A DNA stretch of 64,000 bases, taken from JAHIKV01 sp965195225 (GTDB lineage: Bacteria > Planctomycetota > Planctomycetia > Pirellulales > Thermoguttaceae). Numbering within the stretch: position 1 is the stretch's first letter; every line of letters starts with the position of its first letter. The stretch is from assembly GCA_965195225.1 (NCBI GenBank), contig CBDAFL010000085.1, positions 1-64,000 on the forward strand, given 5' to 3'. This document shows, in pieces, positions 1 to 8,186 of the stretch. Position numbers and translations under genes: made by a program. The notes under the pieces are model-generated. The model did not search any database and had not been told where the DNA came from. It saw only the letters and a program-made list of their open reading frames with translations.

Positions 1-1
1 G

Positions 2-235
2 CCCGTGCTCGGGTGCCGGGCCTCGCTGGGTATCGCCACGGCCGCCATGCTCCACTTGGCCGCTGCCACGCCCGCCTTCTCGACGGGCAACGAAATCGCC
101 CCCCGCCAACTCCGCGATACCGTGCTGGCCGATTCACTGGAAATCGTCGAAGGCATGATATCCGTACCCGAGTCGCCCGGCTTGGGTGTCGAGGTGGACC
201 GGGCGAAACTCGAACGGCGTCAACCGCCGATGTAG
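2..235 (+). CDS. enolase-superfamily (mandelate racemase/muconate cycloisomerase-like) enzyme, C-terminal end only
   Basis: The gene enters from the left edge, so only the last 77 residues are visible. The segment AAMLHLAAATPAF followed by VPESPGLGVEVD resembles the C-terminal end of MR/MLE-type enolase-superfamily enzymes, where a 'aaaLHlaaA.P' strand is followed by 'dG.l.vP.gPGLGvevD'. These enzymes abstract an alpha-proton from a carboxylate using Mg2+; the catalytic residues lie upstream, outside the window, so the substrate (for example a dipeptide or sugar acid) cannot be inferred. The last 16 bases overlap the convergent CBS gene. Assignment rests on a short segment. Confidence 0.65.
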   Translation, partial: PVLGCRASLGIATAAMLHLAAATPAFSTGNEIAPRQLRDTVLADSLEIVEGMISVPESPGLGVEVDRAKLERRQPPM

Positions 236-660
236 TCTTTCAGCAGTCGGTTTTCGAGCACCAGCCGGTCGTGCTGGGCCTTGACTACGTCGCCGATCGA
301 GATCATGCCCGCCAAACGACCCTCGGCCAGCACGGGCAAATGCCGGATGCGCCGGGTGGTCATCAGTCCCATGGCGTGTTCCAGGTCGTCGTCCAGTGCG
401 CCGGTGACCGGTTTGGCCGTCATCGCCTCGGCCACCTTCACCTCGGCCAGCGGTCGCTTGCCCGCGGCGCAGGCGTGAAGGATGTCGCGCTCGGTGATGA
501 TTCCCAGCAATTCAACCGTTCCTTCGGAGTCGCCCCGGTGGACGATCAGCGATCCGATGCGATATTCGACCAGACTATCGACCGCGTCTTGCAGCGTGGC
601 GTCGGGTGGGACCGAGTGGACCGTACTCCCCTTAACGTCGAGAATGTCACGGAGTTTCAT
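220..660 (-). CDS. CBS-domain pair protein
   Basis: A protein of 146 residues made almost entirely of two CBS domains (about residues 8-60 and 72-125). The first contains GIITERDILHA and the second RIRHLPVL followed by GMISIGDVVKA, the usual end-of-domain strand and helix. CBS pairs bind adenine nucleotides and normally act as energy sensors; stand-alone versions have no fixed partner. The ATG at 660 was chosen over an upstream in-frame start because a GGGGAGGAAG ribosome site sits 3 bases in front of it and because the CBS fold begins right there (MKLRDIL). The 3' end overlaps the preceding convergent gene. No enzymatic domain is attached, so the target is unknown. Confidence 0.85.
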   Translation of the reverse strand: MKLRDILDVKGSTVHSVPPDATLQDAVDSLVEYRIGSLIVHRGDSEGTVELLGIITERDILHACAAGKRPLAEVKVAEAMTAKPVTGALDDDLEHAMGLMTTRRIRHLPVLAEGRLAGMISIGDVVKAQHDRLVLENRLLKDYIGG

Positions 661-859
661 GGCTTCCTCCCCGCGTGAAAATATGATCGAAAAAGCGTCG
701 GGGCGAGCGAGAACGAAGGCCCCGGCCACCCAATCCTACGTCTTGCAAGGCCGGCGGTCCAGCAGGGCCGGGGACTGGTCCATTTTTCGGCGAAAAAACG
801 CTTTTTGCCGACGAACCGTTGGCCGAAAACATGGACCTGCCCCCTTCCCGCGGTGCCGG

Positions 860-939
860 GGGGACAGTCCCATTTTCGCGGCGGTCAAGTCAATTCGCCC
901 GGCAACGTCCCTCACGCCGCGAAAATTGGGACAGTCCCC
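860..939. repeat. inverted repeat with GGGGACAGTCCC arms
   Basis: Arms at 860-882 and 916-939 are near-perfect reverse complements (GGGGACAGTCCC then ATTTTCGCGGC). The element lies in the roughly 300-base stretch between the CBS gene and hicB; I see no gene there. It is followed by GTGAACGGTTACGG, which recurs in inverted form around 7256 and 7358, so it belongs to a dispersed family. Confidence 0.8.
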
Positions 940-958
940 TGTGAACGGTTACGGGAAT

Positions 959-1171
959 TCAAGCATATAGAAGACGGCCCTTGGGCTGAGGGATCGGTCG
1001 CCCGAGTTCCTTGGCCGTTTCGATCCACTCTTGAATGATCCGTTCCGTGTTGGCCAACGCCTCCTGATACGTCTGACCATCGGCCATGCAGCCGGGAAGT
1101 TCGGGCACCTCGGCAATGTAGGCGCTGTCCTCTTCACTCCAGTAGATAATGATCTCGTACTTGCTATTCAT
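959..1171 (-). CDS. hicB: HicB-family antitoxin
   Basis: A 70-residue protein with the partial RNase H-like HicB fold: YEIIIYWSEEDSAYIAEVPE followed by LPGCMADGQTYQEALAN. HicB proteins neutralise the HicA mRNA interferase by binding it and usually autoregulate the operon; short versions like this one often lack or replace the C-terminal DNA-binding helix-turn-helix, and here the tail after 'GRPIPQPKGRLLYA' is too short for one. The start codon overlaps the end of hicA by 8 bases (ATGAATAG), indicating translational coupling. It could also be a stand-alone HicB-like protein, but the adjacent hicA argues for a working pair. Confidence 0.85.
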   Translation of the reverse strand: MNSKYEIIIYWSEEDSAYIAEVPELPGCMADGQTYQEALANTERIIQEWIETAKELGRPIPQPKGRLLYA

Positions 1172-1430
1172 CGGTTGACTTTCCTAAACGGAGTCTGTAA
1201 CGCAAAATAATTTCCCTGACTTGTTTCACCTGGTATGGTTTTGCCTTTCCACGTTTTGGTTGCAAATTCAATATCTCTTCCACGCCCGTTCTGGAAAAAA
1301 CGTGATGGTCGCCTTTAATACGCTCTACGAACCCGAGACGTTTAACCAGCGAACACAGTCCTTCAAAAGAAACGTTTGCGTCTGATCGACGCATCAGGAT
1401 GTATTCGTACAGTTTTTCGTGTTTATCCAT
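1164..1430 (-). CDS. hicA: HicA-family toxin (mRNA interferase)
   Basis: An 88-residue protein, from the ATG at 1430. HicA toxins are small double-stranded-RNA-binding-like proteins that cut mRNA using one conserved histidine. Here the segment GDHHVFSRTG matches the family's 'G.HH.f' catalytic strand, preceded by the usual 'L...GF...' helix (LVKRLGFVERIKGD). The C-terminal part is basic (RYRLRLGK). An alternative GTG start at 1448 would add six residues, but it lies inside the likely promoter; starting at 1430 puts the ATG 8 bases after a TACAAT box, which fits a leaderless mRNA. Gene order toxin-then-antitoxin is canonical for hicAB. Confidence 0.8.
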   Translation of the reverse strand: MDKHEKLYEYILMRRSDANVSFEGLCSLVKRLGFVERIKGDHHVFSRTGVEEILNLQPKRGKAKPYQVKQVREIILRYRLRLGKSTDE

Positions 1431-1438
1431 GTCAGTAT

Positions 1439-1466
1439 ATTGTACCACTTAAACGCCCCGATTCAA
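1439..1466 (-). promoter_or_regulatory. sigma-70-like promoter of hicAB, apparently leaderless
   Basis: On the minus strand TTGAAT (1466-1461), a 16-base spacer and TACAAT (1444-1439) form a reasonable promoter. The hicA ATG begins at 1430, where transcription would be expected to start, and there is no Shine-Dalgarno sequence in front of it. Confidence 0.5.
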
Positions 1467-1486
1467 TTCTGGGTCGTCAACGGTGT

Positions 1487-3043
1487 TTACTGCCTCGCCA
1501 GTGCCCGCTCGATCCGCCGCAAACACCGCTCGCGGCCGAGGATCGCCAGGGTGTCGAATAGGCCGAAGCCGATCGACTTGCCGGTCACCGCCACGCGCAA
1601 GGGGTGAATGATCTGGCCGATCTTTATCCCCTCGGCATCGACGAAATCGCGCAACTGCGCCTCGAGCGCGGCGGACTCGAACGGCTCGGCCGTCGCCAGC
1701 CGGTCGCGGAACTTAGCCAGCAACTCGGCGGCGCCCGGCTTGCCGAGGTTTTTGGCGAACGCCTTCTCGTCGTATTCGAGCCGGTCGTCGGGCTGGAAGA
1801 AATCGGCGAACTCCAAAACGTCTCCGGCCACTTTTATCCGGTCGCCGGCCGCCGCGACGATTTCGGCGATCGATTGCCGCTGCTGATCGCTCGGCGGCGA
1901 CTGGATCAGCCCGGCCTTTTCCAGAAACGGAACGACCAACTCCACTTTCCGCTCGGAGGGAAGCGACTGAAAGTGCCGCTCCTCGAAGGCCATCAGCTTC
2001 CTCGGATCGAAGCTGGCCGGGGCCTTATTCACCCGATCCAAAGAAAAGCTCTCGATCAATTCTTTACGGGAAAAATGCTCGGTTTTGTCGTCCAGCGCCC
2101 AGCCCAACAGCGCCAGATAATTGACGATCGCCTCGGGCAGAAAACCGACCGTCCGGTAGAAATCGACGATCACCGGATTGAAGGCGTCTGCCTCGACCGG
2201 GTGGCCGATCGACGCGGCGATTTTCCGGCCGTGTTCGAGCAGCTCGGCGAAATCGCGGTTCTTCAGATACTTGTCCAGCTTCCGCTTGCTGAGCTTAGTA
2301 TGGCTGCCCGGCTCGGCCACCAACGGCAGATGGGCGTAGGCCGGCCGCGGGTAGCCGAGCGCTTCGATGATGAACACCTGCCGAGTGGTGTTCGAGAGGT
2401 GTTCCTCGGCGCGGATTACGTGCGTGATCTGAAAATCGTGATCGTCCACGACGTTCGCCAGATGGTAGAGGCAGGTGCCGTCGGCGCGTTGGACGACGTG
2501 GTCCTGCTCGTTTACCCAATCGAACTCTACCCGCCCTCGGACCGCGTCGTCGATCGTCAGTTTTCCCTCGGCGGGTATTTTCAGCCGGACCACTGCCTGG
2601 CGGCCCTCGGCCTCGAACCTTGCCCGATCGGCGGGGGTCTCGGCCATGAATCGACGGCTGTAGCGGAACATCCGCTTCTCTCGCTCGGCCTCGGTGCGCT
2701 CCGCCTGGATTTCCTCGGTGGTGGCGTAGTCGTAATAGGCATGACCGCCGGCCAAAAGTTTTTCGACCGCGTTGCGGTAACGATCCAAGCGTTGCGACTG
2801 ATAGTACGGCCCTAGCGGCCCGCCCACTTCCGGCCCCTCGTCCCAGTCGATACCCAGCCAGCGCAGCCCATCGAGGATCGGCCGCAACGCCTCCTCGACG
2901 TTCCGCTGCCTGTCGGTGTCGTCGATCCGCAGAATGAATTGGCCGCCGTGTTGCCGGGCAAAGAGCCAGTTGTAAAGCGCGGTTCGGACGCCGCCGATGT
3001 GCAGGTATCCGGTCGGACTGGGGGCGAAACGGGTGCGGATCAT
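1487..3043 (-). CDS. gltX: glutamate--tRNA ligase
   Basis: Glutamyl-tRNA synthetase of 518 residues, the normal length for a class I bacterial enzyme; charges tRNA-Glu with glutamate using ATP. The catalytic Rossmann domain shows RFAPSPTGYLHIGG near the N-terminus (HIGH-type motif) and HTKLSKRKL near residue 250 (KMSKS-type motif, variant LSKRK). The C-terminal third is the helical anticodon-binding region. The reading frame stays open 48 codons upstream of the chosen ATG, but that part translates a simple tandem repeat, so the start at 3043, right before the conserved RTRFAPSPTG, is the true one. The repeat directly abuts the start codon and leaves no recognisable ribosome site. Confidence 0.97.
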   Translation of the reverse strand: MIRTRFAPSPTGYLHIGGVRTALYNWLFARQHGGQFILRIDDTDRQRNVEEALRPILDGLRWLGIDWDEGPEVGGPLGPYYQSQRLDRYRNAVEKLLAGGHAYYDYATTEEIQAERTEAEREKRMFRYSRRFMAETPADRARFEAEGRQAVVRLKIPAEGKLTIDDAVRGRVEFDWVNEQDHVVQRADGTCLYHLANVVDDHDFQITHVIRAEEHLSNTTRQVFIIEALGYPRPAYAHLPLVAEPGSHTKLSKRKLDKYLKNRDFAELLEHGRKIAASIGHPVEADAFNPVIVDFYRTVGFLPEAIVNYLALLGWALDDKTEHFSRKELIESFSLDRVNKAPASFDPRKLMAFEERHFQSLPSERKVELVVPFLEKAGLIQSPPSDQQRQSIAEIVAAAGDRIKVAGDVLEFADFFQPDDRLEYDEKAFAKNLGKPGAAELLAKFRDRLATAEPFESAALEAQLRDFVDAEGIKIGQIIHPLRVAVTGKSIGFGLFDTLAILGRERCLRRIERALARQ

Positions 3044-3155
3044 AGTTGGTAGTTGGTAGTGGGTAGTGGGTAGTGGGTAGTGGGTAGTGGGTAGTGGGCA
3101 GTGGTCGGTGGTCGGTGGTCGGTGGTCAGTGGTCAGTGGAGAGTGGTCAGTTAGT
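3044..3155. repeat. degenerate tandem repeat (GGTAGTG / GGTCGGT / GGTCAGT units)
   Basis: About 110 bases of 7- to 10-base units, G-rich on the plus strand, touching the gltX start codon. The units drift from GTAGTGG to GGTCGGTG to GTCAGTGG. Related arrays occur at 3240, 8581, 11101, 25732, 54386 and 60926. Confidence 0.9.
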
Positions 3156-3239
3156 AGAATAAGAATATCACATCTTGCTGGTTCCACAATGATCCGAGAC
3201 GAGAATGTCCCCCCGCCGACCGCAGTCGGCGGGCGTTGT

Positions 3240-3297
3240 TTTCACTGGCCACTGGCCACTGACCACTATCCACTATCCACTATCCACTACCCACACT
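3240..3297. repeat. degenerate tandem repeat (CCACTGG / CCACTAT units)
   Basis: C-rich on the plus strand, same family as 3044-3155 in the opposite orientation. It overlaps the last codon and the TAG stop of the membrane-protein gene that ends at 3287: on the minus strand the TAG belongs to a TAGTGG unit. Confidence 0.9.
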
Positions 3298-4414
3298 TCC
3301 GCTCTCGTTCCATCCGCTGTTGGAGCAGACGTTTTTTCATCGCCTTCCGTTCGGCCTTGGTCAGCTTGCGAGCGACCGACGATGGGGCGGCGGCGGTAGC
3401 GGGCAACGATGTAGGCGAGGTCGTTGCCGGACGCTGATGCGTCGGCCGTGGGGCGACGTGCGGCGGGTCGATCTTTCGCCATCGTCCGGGGCCGGTGGAG
3501 CGGAATTGGTCATCTTCGCACTGCCGATCTTCTGGCTCGTTCCGCCGACGACGCGGCAGAAGACCCTCGGCGTCGAGCACGACGTGCCGGGCGAAAGAGC
3601 CAAACGCGGCCAACAGCAGCAGGTTGCCGGCCATCTCGCTCCCGGCTAGATACATGACTTTGTTGACGCCGCCGTCGAAAACCATCAAGCCAAACCGCTG
3701 GGCAACAGTCAGGCCGTGGGCAACCGCGGCGCCGGACAAGGCACAAACCGAAAGCGGACAGAACCGCACGTCCATCAGTAGCCGCGAACCGATCGCCCCG
3801 AAAATTATCGCATAAGCCACGACCCACCACGGATCGCCATTGCCCAACAGCGGAGTTCCGGTCAGGGAGATCATCATCTCGCGGAACGCCTCGCGTAGGC
3901 CCACGGACTGATCGGTGGCCAGCAGAAAGCATCCGCCCGCGGCCCAAATCCAGACGCGGTATCGTCCTTGGTAGTCGTCGATGCGATGACGGCGGACCGA
4001 GTAGATCAACAGCGCGGCGGCGGCCGCCGTCAGCAACATCAGCGAGGAGAACCAACAGGCCAGGCTCCCTTTAGCGGCCACGTCCAGCGTGGTCAGGGTT
4101 GTTCCACCGGCTGCCGCCCGACCAACCATCCAGGCGTGGGCAAACTCCAACCCGACAACCACCGCTGCGGCGACCGACAACAGAACCGCCAACACGATCA
4201 ACCGTCGCGGAACCAGATCGAGCAACCGCAACTGTTGTTGCAGAAACTTGGCGTCCCCATAGTTTTCCGACTTCCGCGACGCCGGCTCGTCCTCCGTCCA
4301 AACTCGGCAACCCGGTCGGTCCCCCTGATCGTACAGATCATCGGTCAGCAGCCGGCGGCGACGCTCGTCGCGCTGGCCGTATCGGCGGAACGAACTGGAG
4401 GCGGCAATGGTCAC
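3287..4414 (-). CDS. hypothetical multi-pass membrane protein
   Basis: A 375-residue protein I do not recognise. After a polar N-terminus of about 65 residues there are at least four to five hydrophobic stretches: around 70-90 (LIVLAVLLSVAAAVVVGLEF), 115-137, 150-165, 190-215 and 255-280. The C-terminal 80 residues are hydrophilic and end in a strongly basic helix (KAERKAMKKRLLQQRM). It starts with GTG; a later start near the first hydrophobic segment is possible. Its stop codon lies inside a tandem repeat. Neighbours are gltX and a divergently read GGDEF protein, neither of which suggests a function. Confidence 0.6.
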   Translation of the reverse strand: MTIAASSSFRRYGQRDERRRRLLTDDLYDQGDRPGCRVWTEDEPASRKSENYGDAKFLQQQLRLLDLVPRRLIVLAVLLSVAAAVVVGLEFAHAWMVGRAAAGGTTLTTLDVAAKGSLACWFSSLMLLTAAAAALLIYSVRRHRIDDYQGRYRVWIWAAGGCFLLATDQSVGLREAFREMMISLTGTPLLGNGDPWWVVAYAIIFGAIGSRLLMDVRFCPLSVCALSGAAVAHGLTVAQRFGLMVFDGGVNKVMYLAGSEMAGNLLLLAAFGSFARHVVLDAEGLLPRRRRNEPEDRQCEDDQFRSTGPGRWRKIDPPHVAPRPTHQRPATTSPTSLPATAAAPSSVARKLTKAERKAMKKRLLQQRMERERKCG

Positions 4415-4938
4415 GGACGTGGAGGTGGATTGGGGTCGGAGAACACACGGTACCTCTGTATGTGCTTCGGCATGTCTCCGTCGGCAACTCCATTACGGCG
4501 GCAATAACTATCCTAAGCTGCCGGGCTTGCGTATATTACCGCTTTTTGAGCCTCGGAATTGCCATGCCGCAACTGTAGTATCAAGCAGCCGACGGCACGT
4601 CAGCCCCATCAGCCCGTTGAAAAAGGGTGCCCAAGCGAGATTGTTGGGGTGGCAGTACAACTGCCACCCCAACATGTGGCTTTTTCAACGGGCTGCTATC
4701 CAGCCAGCCACACGTACAGACGGGGGAATTGTGCCGAATATGCGTTCTCGGCCGCGCCGCGGTGAATCAAATCGGCCACATCGTTGCCGTCGGTCAACAT
4801 TCCGGCCATCGCGGGCTACGGGCGGGACGTGTTATACCAATCGCACCACCACCCGTGCCGCGGCTTTCAGTTTTGCCCCAACTCCATACGTGACCTAGGG
4901 TTTCATTGACAGATACAACTACCGAGAGCCACACACCA
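4415..4938. other. intergenic region with one palindromic element
   Basis: About 500 bases between two divergent genes. It contains the nested palindrome listed at 4611-4694. No other gene or RNA is visible. Confidence 0.5.
4611..4694. repeat. MITE-like nested palindrome with AGCCCGTTGAAAAAG ends
   Basis: Outer inverted repeats AGCCCGTTGAAAAAG (4611-4625) and CTTTTTCAACGGGCT (4680-4694) are perfect; inside them a second hairpin has arms GTTGGGGTGGCAG (4643-4655) and CTGCCACCCCAAC (4661-4673). Partial copies occur at 17713 and 38201, and a copy with the same ends but another core at 37016. Confidence 0.9.
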
Positions 4939-7224
4939 ATGAGCACTGCCCCAGAACCACTGTCTCAGTCCGCCGCCGTCCCAAGCACGGCAGTTCCGCC
5001 GGTGTCCGCGCCGACTTCGGCCGAGCGCTGGATGACCGAACTCAACTCCCTGTTGCTGGAGTTGGAGGCGGTCACCATCGCCGGACATACGCTGCCGCCG
5101 GTGTTCAGCCGCTCCGCCGACGACCAACTCGTACAGGTTCGGCTGGGAGTGGCCGCCGGCCTGTTCGCCGCGTTGCAGTGCAAGAATGCGGCGGTTGCCG
5201 GACACGCGTTGCGGGTTGCCTTGAGCAGTTCGGCCTGGGCGACGAAAATGGAGCTTTCGGCAACCGACCGCGAGGCGATCGAATTGGCCGCGCTGCTGCA
5301 CGACGTGGGCGTGATCGGCGCGCCGGACCACGTGCTGCTGAAGCCCGCGGAGCTCGACCGCGACGAATCGGCCGTGATGGACCGTGCCAGAAAGATGAGC
5401 CTGGAAATCTTGCGACGCGGTTGCGCGTCGGAAAAGGTGCTTGAGATCGTCGAGCACGTCTCGGCTTGGTACGACGGCAGCCGGACGGATTTTTCCTTGC
5501 GCGGCCGTCAGATACCCTTGGGCGCGAGGATGATCGCCATCGTCGAGGCCTTCGACGCGATGACGACCGACCACGTTTACCGGCCGGCCCGTTCGCGGGA
5601 GCGGGCAATGGCGGAATTGTGCGAGTGTTCGGGTATGCAATTCGACCCGGAGTTGGCCCATCGGTTCGCGGAGTTTTGCCTGGAAGACCAGACGGCGGCG
5701 CGTTGGGAGGCGGCCCATCGTTGGCTGCGGACGCTGGACCCGGCGGCGGTCGATTCATACTGGGAAACTAATTTCGCGCCCTTGCCGTCCGCCGAGCCTA
5801 ACATCGGATCGTTGTTCCAAGGCCAGCTCTTGGACAACATGTACGATGCGGTGGTGTTTGTCGATACCGTGGGCCGCGTCGTGCTATGGAACCGCGGAGC
5901 GGAACGGCTGACCGGCATCGACGGAACCAGCGTTCGCGGACAAACGTGGCGGCCGACGTTGCTCGAACTTGCCGACGAGAAGGGAGGCTCGATCAACGAG
6001 TCGGACTGCCCCGTGAATACCGCGATCCGCTGCGGAGTGCAATCGTTGCGACGGCTGAGAATCCTCGGCCGGGGACGGCGGATGGTGGCCGTAGACGCAC
6101 ACGCCATACCGGTGATCGATCGCAAAGGCGTTGCCCAGGGAGCGGTGCTGCTGTTCCACGACGCCTCCTCGGAAATATCCCTGGAGAGACGCTGCCAGAA
6201 CTTGCACGAAAAATCGACCAAGGATCCGCTGACCCAGACGGCCAATCGGGCGGAATTCGACCGCGTACACACGATGTTCATCGCCGCACACAGACAGCAA
6301 CAGGTCTCGTGCAGCCTGATTATGTGCGATCTGGACAGATTCAAGCAGGTCAACGACACCTACGGCCATCAGGCGGGCGACGAGGTCATTTTGAGTCTGG
6401 TCTCGTTGCTGAAGAGTTCCTGTCGCCCCGGCGACTTGGTGGCCCGTTACGGCGGCGAGGAGTTCGTAATCCTCTGCGCCGACTGCGACAACGACACGGC
6501 CGCACGGCGATCCGAGCAAATTCGCAAGTCGCTCAGCCAGCTCGCGCAGACGAAGATGGAAGGGCGGGCGGCGACGGTCAGTTTCGGTGTGACGGAAATC
6601 CAGCCGGGCGACACGCCGGAAACAATGCTCCGCCGCGCCGACCGCGCGTTGTTGATGGCCAAGGCCAACGGGCGCAACACGGTTGTGCAACTTGGCGGCG
6701 GCATCGGCGGCGAGCCGGTCGAAGGGAAATCGGCTCCGTGGCAGTCGAAGTCCGCCCGGCCCAAGCAGTTGTTCGAGCAAGACCTGATCACACCGGTGCC
6801 GGTACGGATCGCCATAGAGAAGTTGCGCGGTTTCGTGGCCGACCATCGGGCGCGGATCGTGTCGATCGATGGCAACCGGGTCTGTCTGGAGATCGACGAT
6901 CAGCCCGTCGGCCGCGTACGCCGCCTGACGGACCGCTCGACCGCCCTGCTCGTTGAGTTGTTGTTCGAGGAGGAGCGTTTGCAGAACGACGACGACCCGG
7001 AGACGCGGAGTCCGAGTAGCGAGACGACGCGGACAAAGATTCAAATCGTCGTTGGTCCGCGGACCGACCGCGACCGGCGGAGTCAAGACGTGCAGGCCCA
7101 GGCGCGGGAATTACTGATCAGTTTTCGCTCATACCTGATGGCCTCCGAGGAGTGGACGTTGCCGTCGGCCGGCAGGTGGAAGCGGATCAAGCGGATAATC
7201 GCCCCCTGGCTGGCACGGAAGTGA
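4939..7224 (+). CDS. HD-domain, PAS and GGDEF signalling protein (probable diguanylate cyclase)
   Basis: A 761-residue cytoplasmic protein without membrane segments. Domains in order: an HD-type metal-dependent phosphohydrolase domain (about 60-245, LLHDVGVIG near 120), a PAS sensor (about 290-410), a GGDEF domain (about 420-590), and a C-terminal region of unknown fold. The GGDEF active site reads RYGGEEF near residue 504, so cyclic di-GMP synthesis is likely, and the RPGD five residues before it is the product-inhibition I-site. The HD domain resembles HD-GYP phosphodiesterases but lacks the HHE...GYP stretch (it has SAWYDGSRTDF there), so hydrolysis of c-di-GMP is doubtful. ATG at 4939 was preferred; an in-frame TTG at 4906 is the alternative. 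Confidence 0.88.
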   Translation: MSTAPEPLSQSAAVPSTAVPPVSAPTSAERWMTELNSLLLELEAVTIAGHTLPPVFSRSADDQLVQVRLGVAAGLFAALQCKNAAVAGHALRVALSSSAWATKMELSATDREAIELAALLHDVGVIGAPDHVLLKPAELDRDESAVMDRARKMSLEILRRGCASEKVLEIVEHVSAWYDGSRTDFSLRGRQIPLGARMIAIVEAFDAMTTDHVYRPARSRERAMAELCECSGMQFDPELAHRFAEFCLEDQTAARWEAAHRWLRTLDPAAVDSYWETNFAPLPSAEPNIGSLFQGQLLDNMYDAVVFVDTVGRVVLWNRGAERLTGIDGTSVRGQTWRPTLLELADEKGGSINESDCPVNTAIRCGVQSLRRLRILGRGRRMVAVDAHAIPVIDRKGVAQGAVLLFHDASSEISLERRCQNLHEKSTKDPLTQTANRAEFDRVHTMFIAAHRQQQVSCSLIMCDLDRFKQVNDTYGHQAGDEVILSLVSLLKSSCRPGDLVARYGGEEFVILCADCDNDTAARRSEQIRKSLSQLAQTKMEGRAATVSFGVTEIQPGDTPETMLRRADRALLMAKANGRNTVVQLGGGIGGEPVEGKSAPWQSKSARPKQLFEQDLITPVPVRIAIEKLRGFVADHRARIVSIDGNRVCLEIDDQPVGRVRRLTDRSTALLVELLFEEERLQNDDDPETRSPSSETTRTKIQIVVGPRTDRDRRSQDVQAQARELLISFRSYLMASEEWTLPSAGRWKRIKRIIAPWLARK

Positions 7225-7279
7225 TGATCGCGGGGGGTTGGGGATTGGGTGGCAACCGTTCACGGGTTGGGAAAACATC

Positions 7280-7354
7280 GTCATTCTGAGCGCAGCAAAG
7301 AATCTTTCCCGCGCCGCAATCTCATACAAGATTCTTCGCTACGCTCAGAATGAC
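7280..7354. repeat. inverted repeat GTCATTCTGAGCG family
   Basis: Arms 7280-7305 and 7328-7354 are reverse complements around GTCATTCTGAGCG / CGCTCAGAATGAC. They are enclosed by CCGTTCACGGG (about 7257) and CCCGTGAACAGTTACGG (about 7361). A relative of this element lies at 47756-47818. The 346 bases between the GGDEF gene and the ACT gene hold nothing else that I can see. Confidence 0.85.
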
Positions 7355-7570
7355 GGGTACCCCGTGAACAGTTACGGGGGGGTGACTTGTGGCCGCGGGA
7401 CCATATAATACTTACACTTGGGTATGGACGGCCCCCGATGCGTTCAGGCGTGCGGCGGGCTAGGTGCCGTGGGTGCCTTCGACGGACGCCTGAGACGGTT
7501 TCGGTCGCCATTTTGCTATGGGTGCTCTCGTACAACGTCTCTTTGTATCTCTGTAAAAGGAGGGATGACA

Positions 7571-7996
7571 ATGGCTGTTACAGTCAAGAAGATTACCCTG
7601 TGGCGAAGCGAAGTTGAAAACAAGCCTGGAGTGCTTGACAAAGCGCTCGGTCCACTTGCCGATGCCGGTGCGGACTTGCAGGTGGTGATGGGCTATCGCT
7701 ATCACGGCCACCGAAACAAAGCCGCCATCGAGGTGTGTCCCGTGTCCGGGAAGCGAGCGACTACTGCCGCACGAAGAGCCGGGCTCAAAAAGTCGTCCAT
7801 TCCGACGCTGCTTGTCGAGGGCAACAACAAGCCAGGCTTGGGGCACGCCATTGCCCAAGCAATTGCCGAGGCCGAGGTCAACGTTGGGTTTCTGGTGGCG
7901 CAAGTGATCGGGGCAAGGTTCTCCGCGGTGATCGGCTTCGACGACGAAGCAGCGTCTCGCAAAGCGGCGAGACTGATTAAGAAGGCGACCCGGTAG
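7571..7996 (+). CDS. ACT-domain protein
   Basis: A 141-residue protein with two ACT-like halves: residues 1-65 (ENKPGVLDKALGPLADAGAD) and 75-141 (EGNNKPGLGHAIAQAIAEA). ACT domains bind amino acids or other small ligands at dimer interfaces; proteins consisting only of ACT domains are thought to be allosteric regulators, but no target gene is adjacent. The Gly-x-Gly turn of each half is present. A strong AAAGGAGGG site ends at 7564. This leaves 6 bases before the ATG at 7571 but none before the ATG at 7565, so 7571 was chosen. The stand-alone location gives no operon context. Confidence 0.8.
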   Translation: MAVTVKKITLWRSEVENKPGVLDKALGPLADAGADLQVVMGYRYHGHRNKAAIEVCPVSGKRATTAARRAGLKKSSIPTLLVEGNNKPGLGHAIAQAIAEAEVNVGFLVAQVIGARFSAVIGFDDEAASRKAARLIKKATR

Positions 7997-8015
7997 ATTG
8001 AGAAACAGAAAAGTA

Positions 8016-8096
8016 GGGTGGCACGTCCCTGAGCGAAGCGAAGGGCGTGTCCAACGGCCAGCCACGCCCTTCGCTGCGCTCAGGGACGTGCCACCC
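8016..8096. repeat. inverted repeat GGGTGGCACGTCCCTGAGCG family
   Basis: Arms 8016-8049 and 8062-8096 are nearly perfect reverse complements (GTGGCACGTCCCTGAGCG ... CGCTCAGGGACGTGCCAC). A second full copy is at 31164-31245 and a half copy at 38307-38344. Confidence 0.9.
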
Positions 8097-8186
8097 AGAC
8101 ATTTTTGCGCTAACTTTTCAGCAAAACGGCTCGGGCGGGGTTTTTGCGCGTTCGGACTCATTTGGGGCCAATTCAACCCCGCGCAT

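Noticed and set aside
1604..2815. 403-codon open frame opposite gltX
   Set aside because: gltX is unambiguous on the other strand; the shadow has no family motif or ribosome site.
3044..3155. CRISPR array
   Set aside because: Units are 7-10 bases, drift continuously and have no spacers; no cas gene is in the window.
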